DNA of 64,000 bases from Parapedobacter pyrenivorans_A (GTDB lineage Bacteria > Bacteroidota > Bacteroidia > Sphingobacteriales > Sphingobacteriaceae): NCBI RefSeq assembly GCF_041925275.1, contig NZ_JBHEUZ010000013.1, positions 1-64,000 of the forward strand, written 5' to 3'. Both the position numbers and the translations under genes were made by a program. Shown piece after piece: positions 32,947 through 41,552 of the stretch. The stretch's first letter is position 1; every line of letters begins with the position of its first letter. A model generated the notes under the pieces. It had not been told where the DNA came from. It did no database searches and saw only the letters and a list, made by a program, of their open reading frames with translations.

Positions 32947-33359
32947 ATGCCTTTCCGTTGTGATACTGAGCCTTTTTAGCCTACCATAGGCACAATAGGC
33001 AACGGACGGCCCCACTCCGCCGGTGTTTATGTACGCCCCGGAAGGACGTTGTTTTGGTGCGCCGGAGCATACTTTCCATTAGAAATGATATGGTTTCTGT
33101 TCAAGACAGTATTGTTATGAAGTTATGTTACGCAACATAGGTCGAAGAGCAGGCTGTTTTTTAGCATATATTTTTAGGGAAGCATGCACACCGTCTTACA
33201 GTGGTTACGGTGTATGGGCTTATGGGAAAAACTGTTACCTTTGAATAAGGTAGAACAATCAGTTCATGCATGAAGTCATTATAGAACACAAAGGCCGGAA
33301 AACCCAGGAATGACCAAAATCACGACAGCTTCATCGCCATTGAAGAGAAATTTAGAGGG
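32947..33359 (+). other. 413-bp intergenic stretch with one -7 box, no gene seen
   Basis: I see no credible gene here. A -7 box TACCTTTG at 33236-33243 may start the transcript of the kinase gene at 33360. An inverted repeat CACCGT/ACGGTG sits near 33188-33213. Short open stretches between 33265 and 33359 lack continuity. The rest is unexplained. Confidence 0.5.
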
Positions 33360-33890
33360 ATGAAAATTAGCCGGCAACCCCTCAAAATAGCCATCGTCGG
33401 TCCCGAGTCGACCGGCAAATCGACCATTGCGGAGCAACTGGCTCGGCAACTGGATACGGTATGCGTACCGGAGTATGCACGTGAATATTGCCGCCACCTG
33501 AACCGGGAGTACACCTTGCAGGATGAAATGAACATGTTCTACGGACAGCTGGCATTGGAGCGTAGTTTGGTGCCACTTGCGCAGAATGACGTGTTGGTCT
33601 GTGACACCATGTTCCTGACCATTAAAATCTGGTGCGACCACCTCTTCGGGCATACGCCGGACGAAGTATTGGATGCGCTCCGGGCGAGCCACTATGATCT
33701 ATATTTACTGATGGACATCGACTTGCCCTGGGTGGACGACCCACTACGGGATTTCCCAGGCTTGCGCGAACATTTCATGGGGGTTTGGCACAGCGAATTG
33801 CAAGCAATTGACGCCAACTACCAGGTGATTTCAGGACTAGGTGAGGATCGGTTTAACAATGCATGGGAAGCCGTCCGAAAATCTCTATAA
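33360..33890 (+). CDS. NadR-like AAA ATPase/ribosylnicotinamide kinase-type protein
   Basis: 176 residues. The Walker A motif GPESTGKST near the N-terminus, VPEYAREYCRHL, and CDTMFLTIKIW match the C-terminal kinase domain of NadR (AAA_28 family). Such proteins phosphorylate nicotinamide riboside in NAD salvage. No adenylyltransferase domain or PnuC transporter gene is adjacent, so the substrate assignment is by family only. An in-frame stop upstream supports the ATG at 33360. Confidence 0.82.
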   Translation: MKISRQPLKIAIVGPESTGKSTIAEQLARQLDTVCVPEYAREYCRHLNREYTLQDEMNMFYGQLALERSLVPLAQNDVLVCDTMFLTIKIWCDHLFGHTPDEVLDALRASHYDLYLLMDIDLPWVDDPLRDFPGLREHFMGVWHSELQAIDANYQVISGLGEDRFNNAWEAVRKSL

Positions 33891-33917
33891 AAATAAAAGC
33901 CGCCCGTATGGGCGGCT
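33887..33917 (-). terminator. Terminator of ahcY
   Basis: AGCCGCCC (33898-33905) and GGGCGGCT (33910-33917) form a strong stem. On the minus strand it is followed by a T-rich tail overlapping the end of the plus-strand kinase gene. Confidence 0.8.
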
Positions 33918-33982
33918 CCGTATTCGTGTAAAGACAGTAATCAGCAACCTGCAAAAAAGCAAATTGGCAGAAAAGCGGATGG

Positions 33983-35299
33983 TTAATACCGGTAATGCTC
34001 AGGTTTATAGGGCCCTTCCACCGGTACGCCAATGTATTCCGCTTGGTGCGGTTCCAACTCTTCCAACTCCACACCGATCTTAGCCAAGTGTAGTCGGGCT
34101 ACCTTCTCGTCGAGGTGTTTCGGAAGGGTATACACCTTATTCTCGTAATTCGCGGTATTGGTCCACAACTCGATCTGGGCCAGCGTTTGGTTGGTAAACG
34201 AGTTGCTCATCACGAAGGATGGGTGCCCCGTAGCGCAGCCCAGGTTAACGAGGCGGCCTTCGGCCAGCAGGATGATGTCTTTGCCATCAACCGTATATTT
34301 ATCAACCTGCGGCTTTATTTCAACTTTGGTGTTCCCGTAGTTGTTGTTCAGCCAAGCCACGTCGATCTCGTTGTCGAAATGGCCGATGTTGCATACCACG
34401 GCTTTATCTTTCATCGTTTTAAAGTGCTCGCCGCGGACGATGTCGCGATTACCCGTTGTTGTTACGATGATGTCGGCTTCCTTGACGGCATTGGCGAACT
34501 TCTTCACTTCGTAGCCCTCCATCGCGGCCTGCAGGGCACATATCGGATCGATTTCGGTAACGATGACGCGCACACCGGCACTGCTCAGCGATTCCGCCGA
34601 TCCTTTCCCTACATCGCCATACCCGGCTACCACGGCAACCTTGCCGGCCAGCATCAGGTCCGTGGCACGGCGGATGGCATCCACCAGCGACTCGCGGCAA
34701 CCATATTTATTGTCGAATTTGGATTTGGTAACCGAATCGTTTACGTTGATGGCGGGCAGGTGCAGGGTGCCGTTCTTCATCCGTTCGTACAGTCGGTGCA
34801 CGCCGGTGGTGGTTTCTTCAGAAAGCCCTTTGATACCTTTGATCAATTCGGGATATTTATCGAAGACCATATTGGTGAGGTCACCGCCATCATCCAAAAT
34901 CATATTGAGCGGCTGGCGATCTTCGCCGAAGAACAGCGTTTGCTCGATGCACCAGTTGAATTCGTCTTCGGTCATGCCCTTCCAGGCATATACCGGAATG
35001 CCGGCGGCCGCAATGGCGGCAGCGGCATGGTCTTGCGTGGAGAAAATGTTGCACGACGACCAGCTTACTTCTGCACCCAACTCGATGAGCGTCTCGATGA
35101 GTACTGCCGTTTGGATGGTCATGTGCAGGCAGCCCGCGATACGGGCCCCAGCCAGTGGCTTGGAAGCACCAAATTCTTCACGGAGCGCCATCAAACCGGG
35201 CATTTCGGCCTCGGCCAATTCAATTTCTTTGCGGCCCCACGCGGCGAGGTTGGTGTCTTTTACCTTAAAAGGTACGTATGCGGTGTCTATCGATGACAT
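33983..35299 (-). CDS. ahcY: Adenosylhomocysteinase
   Basis: 438 residues from the ATG at 35299; a longer frame to 35425 runs through the promoter. It hydrolyses S-adenosylhomocysteine to adenosine and homocysteine, relieving inhibition of methyltransferases. NAD-binding is by VAGYGDVGKGSAESL, and the substrate-binding SWSSCNIFSTQDHAAAA and CNIGHFDNEIDV segments are typical. Length matches the family. The gene has a -7 box at 35322-35329 and a terminator downstream. A 393-residue frame on the opposite strand is a shadow. Confidence 0.97.
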   Translation of the reverse strand: MSSIDTAYVPFKVKDTNLAAWGRKEIELAEAEMPGLMALREEFGASKPLAGARIAGCLHMTIQTAVLIETLIELGAEVSWSSCNIFSTQDHAAAAIAAAGIPVYAWKGMTEDEFNWCIEQTLFFGEDRQPLNMILDDGGDLTNMVFDKYPELIKGIKGLSEETTTGVHRLYERMKNGTLHLPAINVNDSVTKSKFDNKYGCRESLVDAIRRATDLMLAGKVAVVAGYGDVGKGSAESLSSAGVRVIVTEIDPICALQAAMEGYEVKKFANAVKEADIIVTTTGNRDIVRGEHFKTMKDKAVVCNIGHFDNEIDVAWLNNNYGNTKVEIKPQVDKYTVDGKDIILLAEGRLVNLGCATGHPSFVMSNSFTNQTLAQIELWTNTANYENKVYTLPKHLDEKVARLHLAKIGVELEELEPHQAEYIGVPVEGPYKPEHYRY

Positions 35300-35321
35300 A
35301 ATGCGTTGTTTTTGTGAACTG

Positions 35322-35329
35322 CAAAAGTA
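35322..35329 (-). promoter_or_regulatory. -7 box for ahcY (TACTTTTG)
   Basis: The minus strand reads TACTTTTG 22 bp before the ahcY ATG, matching TAnnTTTG. Confidence 0.5.
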
Positions 35330-35403
35330 TTGGTTTTGGGGGTTATATTCAAACTTACTTGGTAGCTCGCAGTTAAAAATTGACAATGAATTGAAATTGC
35401 CGA

Positions 35404-35436
35404 TTTGTTTTACGCCCGTCGGCATGGTATCTTTGC
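35404..35436 (+). promoter_or_regulatory. Promoter of the bacilliredoxin gene
   Basis: TTTG (35404-35407) and TATCTTTG (35429-35436) are separated by 21 bp, a full Bacteroidota promoter. The ATG at 35478 follows 41 bp later. Confidence 0.65.
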
Positions 35437-35477
35437 AGGCATATATTTAATTGGAAACTAACAGAAAGGACTAAGCA

Positions 35478-35888
35478 ATGTATCCAGAATACTTGGTTGC
35501 GCCGATGCGCAAGGAATTGACCGACGTAGGTTTTGAAGAGTTAAAGACCCCGGAAGAGGTAGACACGGCCATAAAAAACGAAGGGACCGTATTTGTAGTG
35601 GTTAACTCCGTGTGTGGTTGTGCGGCTGCCAATGCGCGCCCCGCTGCGGTAGCGGCTATCAAGAACGAGAAACACCCGGACAAGGTGGTTACCGTATTTG
35701 CCGGGATGGAAAAAGATGCGGTAGATAAGGCGCGTGCCCACATGTTGCCCTACCCGCCGTCGTCGCCTGCCATGGCCCTGTTTAAAGACGGTAAGCTGGT
35801 GCACATGATTGAGCGCCACCAGATCGAAGGGCGGCCTGCCCAGATGATTGCCGATAACTTGGTGGCTGCCTTTGACGAGTATTGCTAA
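35478..35888 (+). CDS. BrxA/BrxB-family bacilliredoxin
   Basis: 136 residues of the YphP/YqiW thioredoxin-like family. The active-site CGC motif is in VNSVCGCAAANARPA. Family members remove bacillithiol-type mixed disulfides from proteins; many Bacteroidota keep such genes. The protein has no signal peptide, so it acts in the cytoplasm. It is a single-gene transcript with its own promoter and a strong downstream hairpin. Confidence 0.9.
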   Translation: MYPEYLVAPMRKELTDVGFEELKTPEEVDTAIKNEGTVFVVVNSVCGCAAANARPAAVAAIKNEKHPDKVVTVFAGMEKDAVDKARAHMLPYPPSSPAMALFKDGKLVHMIERHQIEGRPAQMIADNLVAAFDEYC

Positions 35889-35918
35889 GGGCAATCGCTA
35901 TTTTTTAAAAGTATCCTA

Positions 35919-35952
35919 ACAGTAAAGGCGCCTCATGAGGCGCCTTTACTGT
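35919..35952. terminator. Bidirectional terminator between the bacilliredoxin and DegP-type genes
   Basis: A perfect inverted repeat with 16-base arms, ACAGTAAAGGCGCCTC and its complement, with a minimal 2-base loop region. It lies between two converging genes and can end both. Confidence 0.85.
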
Positions 35953-35974
35953 TTATATAAGAAGCGGGCGTTCG

Positions 35975-37534
35975 CTATTCGATAGGCCCACTGATCGTGC
36001 TTATTGCGCCGCGCTGGGGAACGATGGTTACCTTGATCATTCCACGCTGGGTTTTACCGAGCGCACTCTCTACATCATCGGGCGAGTTGACGGCAACGTC
36101 ATTCACATGGGTAACTACCTGCCCGCGCCTGATATTCTGGTAGTCAAACCAGCCACCTGGATGTACTTGCGTAACCGTTACGCCAGACGAAACGCCTAAT
36201 TCCTTTTTCTTGGCATCAGGGGTTGGTACAAAGCCGGCACCCAACTGGTTGTAGATTTCGGTTGCACTACGTTTGGCGGCACTTTCCGATTCGGCTTCAC
36301 GTTCTGTTGAGCTTGTGTCCTCTTTCAGGGTCACCGTTACATCGCGCTCTTTGCCGTCGCGCTTATAGGTGAGTTTTACCTTATCGCCCGGCCGCAATCG
36401 ATAGATGCGTTCCTGCAGATCTGAGGATGAAGTGATGGCGCGTCCATCAAGTTTGGTGATGATGTCGCCTGCCTTGATGCCCGCTTCCTCAGCGGCACCC
36501 TTCGCTACAACGTCCGACACGTGGAGTCCATTTACCTCGCTGATCCCCAGTTCTTTGGCAAGCGCTGGGCTAAGTTCCCTGAAGGCAATGCCGATCAAAC
36601 CACGTTTCACCCGGCCGAACTGGATGAAATCGTCCGATATTTTCTTGACCAGGTTAACAGGTACTGCAAAGCCATAGCCCGCATAGGTGCCTGTGGGGGT
36701 CATGATATTGGAGTTGATGCCAATCAACTCACCCGCTGAGTTGACCAGCGGCCCGCCGCTGTTGCCTTTATTGATTACAGCATCTGTCTGTATAAACGAT
36801 TCCACGGCGGTGTTGAGCATAGGTTGGTCGTCTGTTTGGGGGTATCCGCCACGCTGCTGATACTCCCGCTGCTGCAACTCACGGGCAATGATTCCGGTAG
36901 AACGGCCGGTTGCACTGACAATCCCTGCCGTCACCGTGGATTCCAGCCCCAATGGGTAACCAACGGCCAATACCCATTCGCCAATGCGGACTTTGTCTGA
37001 ATCACCGAATCTAACAAAGGGAAGACCTTTCTCGTTAATTTTGATCAGTGCTAAATCGGTATTGGGGTCACGGCCAATGATTTTGGCTTCCACCACACGT
37101 TTGTCGGTCAATTGGACTTCTATTTTATTGGCATCTTCTACAACGTGGTTGTTGGTAACGATGTAACCATCTTGCGATATGATCACACCCGAGCCGGTAG
37201 CTTGGGCCGGGGGTTGCGATTGCTGCCGTTGCCGTGGCATTCCGAAAAACTCTTCAAATAAGTCCATCGGCGCCGCATTGCCGCCCCTCGAACGCCCGGG
37301 ATAGGTGGTAGTGATGTGAACCACGGCAGGTGCCACCATGGCCGCGGCTTGGGTAAAGTCCGGGTTGCCGGTCGATGATACGACATTCGGCACCGGGTTG
37401 CTTGCGTAGTGCAGCTCTTGCCGTTCTTCAAATGACATCCTGCTTTCCTGTTTGCTTTCAAACAGCTTATAACCGCCCACAGCAATCAAGCCTCCAACCA
37501 GTGCGGTCAATAATGTTAATCCTAATTTTTTCAT
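35975..37534 (-). CDS. DegP/DegQ-type serine protease with two PDZ domains
   Basis: 519 residues from the ATG at 37534. An N-terminal hydrophobic signal/anchor (about 3-23) exports it. The trypsin-like domain has the catalytic triad H130 (NNHVVED), D160 (NTDLALI) and S259 (GNSGGP). Two PDZ domains follow (about 320-410 and 430-515). Such proteases degrade or refold damaged proteins in the periplasm. A -7 box TACCTTTG lies at 37589-37596 on the minus strand. It is transcribed alone towards the bidirectional terminator. Confidence 0.94.
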   Translation of the reverse strand: MKKLGLTLLTALVGGLIAVGGYKLFESKQESRMSFEERQELHYASNPVPNVVSSTGNPDFTQAAAMVAPAVVHITTTYPGRSRGGNAAPMDLFEEFFGMPRQRQQSQPPAQATGSGVIISQDGYIVTNNHVVEDANKIEVQLTDKRVVEAKIIGRDPNTDLALIKINEKGLPFVRFGDSDKVRIGEWVLAVGYPLGLESTVTAGIVSATGRSTGIIARELQQREYQQRGGYPQTDDQPMLNTAVESFIQTDAVINKGNSGGPLVNSAGELIGINSNIMTPTGTYAGYGFAVPVNLVKKISDDFIQFGRVKRGLIGIAFRELSPALAKELGISEVNGLHVSDVVAKGAAEEAGIKAGDIITKLDGRAITSSSDLQERIYRLRPGDKVKLTYKRDGKERDVTVTLKEDTSSTEREAESESAAKRSATEIYNQLGAGFVPTPDAKKKELGVSSGVTVTQVHPGGWFDYQNIRRGQVVTHVNDVAVNSPDDVESALGKTQRGMIKVTIVPQRGAISTISGPIE

Positions 37535-37588
37535 GATAATTATTCCTATCGTTATAAGTCGAAAAATCTTGCTTCTGCAAAAGATAGT

Positions 37589-37596
37589 CAAAGGTA
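37589..37596 (-). promoter_or_regulatory. -7 box for the DegP-type gene (TACCTTTG)
   Basis: Minus-strand TACCTTTG about 55 bp before the ATG at 37534. An alternative TATCTTTTG lies just downstream at about 37578. Confidence 0.45.
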
Positions 37597-37710
37597 ATAC
37601 CAATTGGCATGCGAAAGCAAATGGAAAGACCCACTTTTCTGTTAAATAATGTTAAAGCAGCCGGTTATGTGAACCCGATAGTCCGTGATGATTTATTGAA
37701 CGGATATACC

Positions 37711-37718
37711 TACCTTTG
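37711..37718 (+). promoter_or_regulatory. -7 box for dapF and possibly the atp genes (TACCTTTG)
   Basis: TACCTTTG lies 18 bp before the dapF ATG. Because dapF and the following gene are only three bases apart, this promoter may also feed the atp operon. Confidence 0.5.
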
Positions 37719-37736
37719 ACCCGATAACGGGAATAC

Positions 37737-38525
37737 ATGGCAACATATGCGTTTTACAAGTACCAAGGAGCAGGCAATGACTTTATCCTCATAGATAACC
37801 GTAATCTGCTGTTTGACAAGGATAATGTCGATTTGGTACATCGGCTATGCGACCGCAGGTTTGGCATCGGTGCGGACGGGTTGATGTTGCTGCAGCCAGT
37901 AGACGGATATGATTTTGAGATGGTATATTTCAATGCCGACGGCCGAGAGGGGAGTATGTGCGGGAACGGCGGGCGTTGTATCGTGGCATTCGCGAGGGAT
38001 TTGGGAATAATTGGCAAAACGACCGACTTTTTGGCAGTGGATGGGCCCCATCATGCCGAAATTGATGACGAGGAGAGGCGCGTAAGTTTGCAGATGATCG
38101 ATGTCGATGTCATTGAACGCGATGGTGCGGCTTATGTGCTCGATACGGGCTCGCCGCATTACGTGGCGTTGGTGGATGGATTGGCGTCTTTCCCCGTGGT
38201 CGCCGAGGGCAAGCGTATCCGCTTCAATGGGCGTTATGGTGCTGCCGGTATCAATGTGAACTTCGTGGAGCCCGAAGGCCCCGGTTACTACGTACGTACG
38301 TATGAACGTGGTGTTGAGGATGAGACGCTGGCCTGCGGCACTGGGGCTACGGCAGTGGCGATAGCGATGGCAGTGCACGAGGGGAAAAGCGGTTCATTGG
38401 TGGTCCCTATCCGGGTAGCCGGCGGTAATCTTACCATCCGATTCAAAAAAAATGGAAACCACTGCACGGATGTGTTTCTAGAGGGCCCCGCTAAGTTTGT
38501 ATTTAAAGGTGAAATAACGGTGTAG
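37737..38525 (+). CDS. dapF: Diaminopimelate epimerase
   Basis: 262 residues. The two catalytic cysteines are C75 in MCGNGGR and C200 in LACGTGATA, the family hallmarks. It converts LL- to meso-diaminopimelate for lysine and peptidoglycan synthesis. The N-terminal YKYQGAGNDFILID segment is typical. Three bases separate it from the next gene, so it is probably the first gene of the ATP synthase transcript. Confidence 0.97.
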   Translation: MATYAFYKYQGAGNDFILIDNRNLLFDKDNVDLVHRLCDRRFGIGADGLMLLQPVDGYDFEMVYFNADGREGSMCGNGGRCIVAFARDLGIIGKTTDFLAVDGPHHAEIDDEERRVSLQMIDVDVIERDGAAYVLDTGSPHYVALVDGLASFPVVAEGKRIRFNGRYGAAGINVNFVEPEGPGYYVRTYERGVEDETLACGTGATAVAIAMAVHEGKSGSLVVPIRVAGGNLTIRFKKNGNHCTDVFLEGPAKFVFKGEITV

Positions 38526-38528
38526 CAC

Positions 38529-38918
38529 ATGACCTTGTTGCGCTTCCTCTTCTATTTCCATGGATTCTCACTGGTCGTAGCTGGTATCGCCGCAATATTG
38601 CCTTTGTTATTCGATGGCGTTCCCGTTTTAAGCCCCCACTTCTGGTTACTTTTCGGGGTGGTGTTCGCCACCACGCTGTTGGCGTACCTGCTGAGTGACC
38701 TGGGTATTCGAAAGGGGGGCGAATTGTCTATTTTGAGCCTAATTGGAGGGCTTTTTGTCAAGCTGCTACTTTGTTTGGCGGTGGTGGCCGTGTTAATTAT
38801 AAAATACCCTGATAATAAGATGCTTACGGCATTGAATTTTTTTTCGCTATATTTCTTGTTTACAGCCTTTGAAGTTACCTGTTTGTTACGTAACTTGCGC
38901 GACCAAAATCAGACGTAA
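38529..38918 (+). CDS. Small four-helix membrane protein ahead of atpB (AtpI-like)
   Basis: 129 residues with about four membrane segments (around 5-28, 38-58, 70-95 and 100-122). It has no strong motif. Position, directly before atpB and after dapF, matches the poorly conserved AtpI-type proteins that help assemble the c-ring or import magnesium in other bacteria. That role is inferred from position. Spacing to atpB is 14 bases, consistent with one message. Confidence 0.65.
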   Translation: MTLLRFLFYFHGFSLVVAGIAAILPLLFDGVPVLSPHFWLLFGVVFATTLLAYLLSDLGIRKGGELSILSLIGGLFVKLLLCLAVVAVLIIKYPDNKMLTALNFFSLYFLFTAFEVTCLLRNLRDQNQT

Positions 38919-38932
38919 AAAATTGGGAATAG

Positions 38933-40015
38933 ATGGATTTTAGGCACTTTTTCGACTCAAAAAAAATCAGCTTCATCGCTATTTTCGCCGTTCTAACAAC
39001 CTTTTCCGTTGCACAAACTGCCGATTCCACCACCACAGCCGCTGCTTCGGTAGGCCATGAAACCCATGGCGAGGAAGCATTCAAGCCCACCGAGGTGATC
39101 ATGGAGCACATTGGCGATTCGCATGACTGGCACCTTTGGGGGCATACTTCCCTGCCGTTACCTGTGATACTTTATACCGATAAAGGGTTTGAGTTTTTCC
39201 TGTCTTCCCAGTTTCATCACGGTGAGCACGACTACCAAGGGAAATACTATACCTACCGGTTGGTGGACAAGAAGAAGATACAAGTGGTGGGCACAAACGG
39301 GACCGTGGATGAAGCGGCATCGAAGAATGTGTGGGATTTTTCCATTACCAAGAACGTGGCCGCCATCTTTCTCTCGGTCATCTTGCTGGTGCTGATTTTT
39401 TCTTCTGTGGCACGTGCTTACAAAAAGCGTGCGGGTAAGGCGCCGAAAGGGCTGCAATCGTTTCTTGAGCCCATTATCCTATTTGTTCGGGATGACATTG
39501 CCCGTCCGAATATCGGTCATAAGTATGCGCGCTTTATGCCGCTTTTGCTGACCATATTCTTTTTCATCTGGTTTAACAATCTCTTGGGGCTGATACCGAT
39601 TTTCCCGGGCGCGGCCAATGTTACGGGCAATATCGCAGTGACGTTTGTGTTGGCGTTCATCGTGCTCGTTGTCGTGAATATTAACGGGAATAAACATTAC
39701 TGGAAACATATCCTTACACCGGACGTTCCATGGTGGTTGTATCCGATTATGATTCCGGTGGAACTGGTGGGTGTTATCTCGAAGCCTTTCGCATTGATGA
39801 TTCGTTTATTTGCCAATATCACGGCGGGGCACATCATCATCTTGAGTCTGATTTCATTGATTTTTGTATTCCAGTCGATAGCTATTGCGCCGGTTTCGGT
39901 AGCGTTCGTATTGTTTATGAACGTGCTGGAGCTGTTGGTAGCGGCCTTGCAGGCCTTTATATTCACGTTGTTGACGGCTTTATTTATCGGGATGGCCATT
40001 GAGGATCATCACTAA
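38933..40015 (+). CDS. atpB: ATP synthase F0 subunit a
   Basis: 360 residues, longer than usual. A signal-like N-terminus (about 10-27, SFIAIFAVLTTFSVAQ) and a His-rich exported region (about 30-140, with HETHGEE and GDSHDWHLWGHTS) precede the membrane core; this extension is characteristic of Bacteroidota. The essential arginine lies in KPFALMIRLFANITAGH (about R291), which works with the c-subunit glutamate in proton or sodium translocation. The C-terminus ends in the usual helical hairpin. Confidence 0.95.
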   Translation: MDFRHFFDSKKISFIAIFAVLTTFSVAQTADSTTTAAASVGHETHGEEAFKPTEVIMEHIGDSHDWHLWGHTSLPLPVILYTDKGFEFFLSSQFHHGEHDYQGKYYTYRLVDKKKIQVVGTNGTVDEAASKNVWDFSITKNVAAIFLSVILLVLIFSSVARAYKKRAGKAPKGLQSFLEPIILFVRDDIARPNIGHKYARFMPLLLTIFFFIWFNNLLGLIPIFPGAANVTGNIAVTFVLAFIVLVVVNINGNKHYWKHILTPDVPWWLYPIMIPVELVGVISKPFALMIRLFANITAGHIIILSLISLIFVFQSIAIAPVSVAFVLFMNVLELLVAALQAFIFTLLTALFIGMAIEDHH

Positions 40016-40056
40016 TGCATTTTACACTATTATATATACATTAAATTCAATTTGTT

Positions 40057-40266
40057 ATGGTAGGTTCAATTGCGGCAATTGGTGCCGGATTAGCAGTGAT
40101 CGGTGCCGGACTCGGTATCGGACAGGTAGGTGGCAAAGCCATGGAAGGTATTGCACGCCAGCCTGAGGCTGCTTCTAAAATTCAGACCGCGATGATTATC
40201 GCAGCGGCCCTTATCGAAGGTGTGGCCCTGTTTGCAGTCGTGGTTTCTTTGATGGGATTAAATTAA
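40057..40266 (+). CDS. atpE: ATP synthase F0 subunit c
   Basis: 69 residues forming a two-helix hairpin. The glycine-rich first helix is GAGLAVIGAGLGIG and the ion-binding residue is E54 in ALIEGVALF. Multiple copies form the rotating c-ring. The conserved polar loop RQPEAA connects the helices. A stem-loop in the following spacer may set its expression apart from atpF. Confidence 0.97.
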   Translation: MVGSIAAIGAGLAVIGAGLGIGQVGGKAMEGIARQPEAASKIQTAMIIAAALIEGVALFAVVVSLMGLN

Positions 40267-40291
40267 TCCGCAGCAAAGTGTAACTGAATCG

Positions 40292-40330
40292 AGGGTCGGG
40301 TAGCCGACGATTGGTCTAACGCCCGACCCT
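40292..40330 (+). promoter_or_regulatory. Stem-loop between atpE and atpF
   Basis: AGGGTCGGG (40292-40300) pairs with CCCGACCCT (40322-40330), followed by TATTTAAA. It may act as a partial terminator or mRNA-stabilising structure, allowing more c than b subunit to be made (inference). Confidence 0.55.
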
Positions 40331-40363
40331 TATTTAAACACAGCATAAAATTTAGTATCGTAT

Positions 40364-40864
40364 ATGAGTTTTGATATTGGTAATCCGAGTTACGGATTGG
40401 TTTTTTGGACCTTGGTTGCTTTCATCCTGCTCCTGCTCCTGTTGAGGAAATTTGCATGGAAGCCTATCATGGAGGCCATCGGTGAGCGTGAGCAATCGAT
40501 AGAAAGTGCGTTGGCATCCGCAGAGAAAGCGAAAGAAGAGATGGCCCGCCTTACTAACGAAAATGAGCAATTGCTCAAAGCTGCCCGGGCCGAGCGGGAT
40601 GTGATCCTGAAAGAGGCCAAGGAATTGAAGGACCAGCTGGTGGCGGATGCGAAGGTGCTTGCCCAAGCAGAAGGAGCCAAGCTAATCGAGCAGGCACGGA
40701 AAGAGATCGATGACCAGAAGAAGCAGGCATTGGCCGAGGTGAAGAGCCAAGTGTCGTCACTCTCGTTAGACATTGCCCGCAAGGTGCTCCAAAAAGAATT
40801 TGAAAGCGAACAACGGCAGGAAGCATTGGTGGCTGAACTGTTGAAGGACGTGAAGTTAAGTTAA
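40364..40864 (+). CDS. atpF: ATP synthase F0 subunit b
   Basis: 166 residues. One N-terminal membrane helix (about 10-27, YGLVFWTLVAFILLLLLL) is followed by a long charged coiled-coil stalk rich in Glu, Lys, Arg and Ala. This is the usual architecture of subunit b, which holds F1 against rotation. Length is normal. Confidence 0.93.
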   Translation: MSFDIGNPSYGLVFWTLVAFILLLLLLRKFAWKPIMEAIGEREQSIESALASAEKAKEEMARLTNENEQLLKAARAERDVILKEAKELKDQLVADAKVLAQAEGAKLIEQARKEIDDQKKQALAEVKSQVSSLSLDIARKVLQKEFESEQRQEALVAELLKDVKLS

Positions 40865-40891
40865 CTAATCCGAGGCAAACAGTAAAACGAT

Positions 40892-41440
40892 ATGTCGGAG
40901 TTTAAAGTTGCGTCGCGGTATGCCAAGTCACTCATCGACCTGGCGCAGGAGCAAGGAAACCTGGAGGTGGTAAAACAGGATATGGAGCAGTTCGTGGCTA
41001 CACTGCGTGCCAATGGCGAACTGCAAGCTGTGCTGAAGAACCCCATCATGAAACAGGATAAAAAGCGTAACATCCTCGATGCGTTGTTCGGTGGCAAAAT
41101 CCACCCTTCCATCGTGGCTTTTTTCCATATCATGGTCCGGAAGGGGCGTGCGGGTATCCTTTATGCGACAGCGCGCGAGTTTATCCGCGAATACAACGAA
41201 GTAAAAGGTATCGTTTACGCCACAGTGGTGTCGGCAACCAAGTTGTCAGCAGCAAACCTGGATGGGCTACGGAAGGTAATCGCCAGCGAAATCAATGCGG
41301 AGGTTGTGCTGCGTAATACGGTAGACCCCACGTTGATTGGCGGGTTTGTGGTAAACGTGGGCGACAAACAGATCGACGCTAGCATCAATGGCAAGCTGAA
41401 TAAATTAAAACGCCATTTCGAAACACAGGTGGTTAGTTGA
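40892..41440 (+). CDS. atpH: ATP synthase F1 subunit delta
   Basis: 182 residues. The N-terminal helical domain starts VASRYAKSLIDLAQEQ, and the C-terminal GGFVVNVGDKQIDASI segment is the delta/OSCP family signature. It joins the b stalk to the alpha-beta ring. It is followed by an A-rich repetitive spacer before atpA rather than the usual short gap. Confidence 0.94.
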   Translation: MSEFKVASRYAKSLIDLAQEQGNLEVVKQDMEQFVATLRANGELQAVLKNPIMKQDKKRNILDALFGGKIHPSIVAFFHIMVRKGRAGILYATAREFIREYNEVKGIVYATVVSATKLSAANLDGLRKVIASEINAEVVLRNTVDPTLIGGFVVNVGDKQIDASINGKLNKLKRHFETQVVS

Positions 41441-41552
41441 GAAGTTAGGCGGCAGACGCTAGACAACAGACATACCGCAAAGAGCAAAAAAGCAAACAGC
41501 AGAAACGCAAAAGGCAAAATACAAATAGGCAAACAGCAAAAAAGCGAATAAA
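41441..41552. repeat. A-rich repetitive spacer between atpH and atpA
   Basis: The 112-base spacer contains GCAAACAGCA twice and AGCAAAAAAGC twice, and begins with AGAC-rich sequence. Similar GCAAACAGCAAA sequence occurs before the membrane-protein gene at 15837. No terminator hairpin or promoter is evident. Confidence 0.5.

Noticed and set aside
33265..33359. Small leader peptide or N-terminal extension before the NadR-like gene
   Set aside because: The short frames are interrupted by stops and show no conserved features; an in-frame TAG blocks extension.
34115..35296. 393-codon plus-strand frame opposite ahcY
   Set aside because: Shadow of a highly conserved gene; the encoded sequence resembles no protein family.
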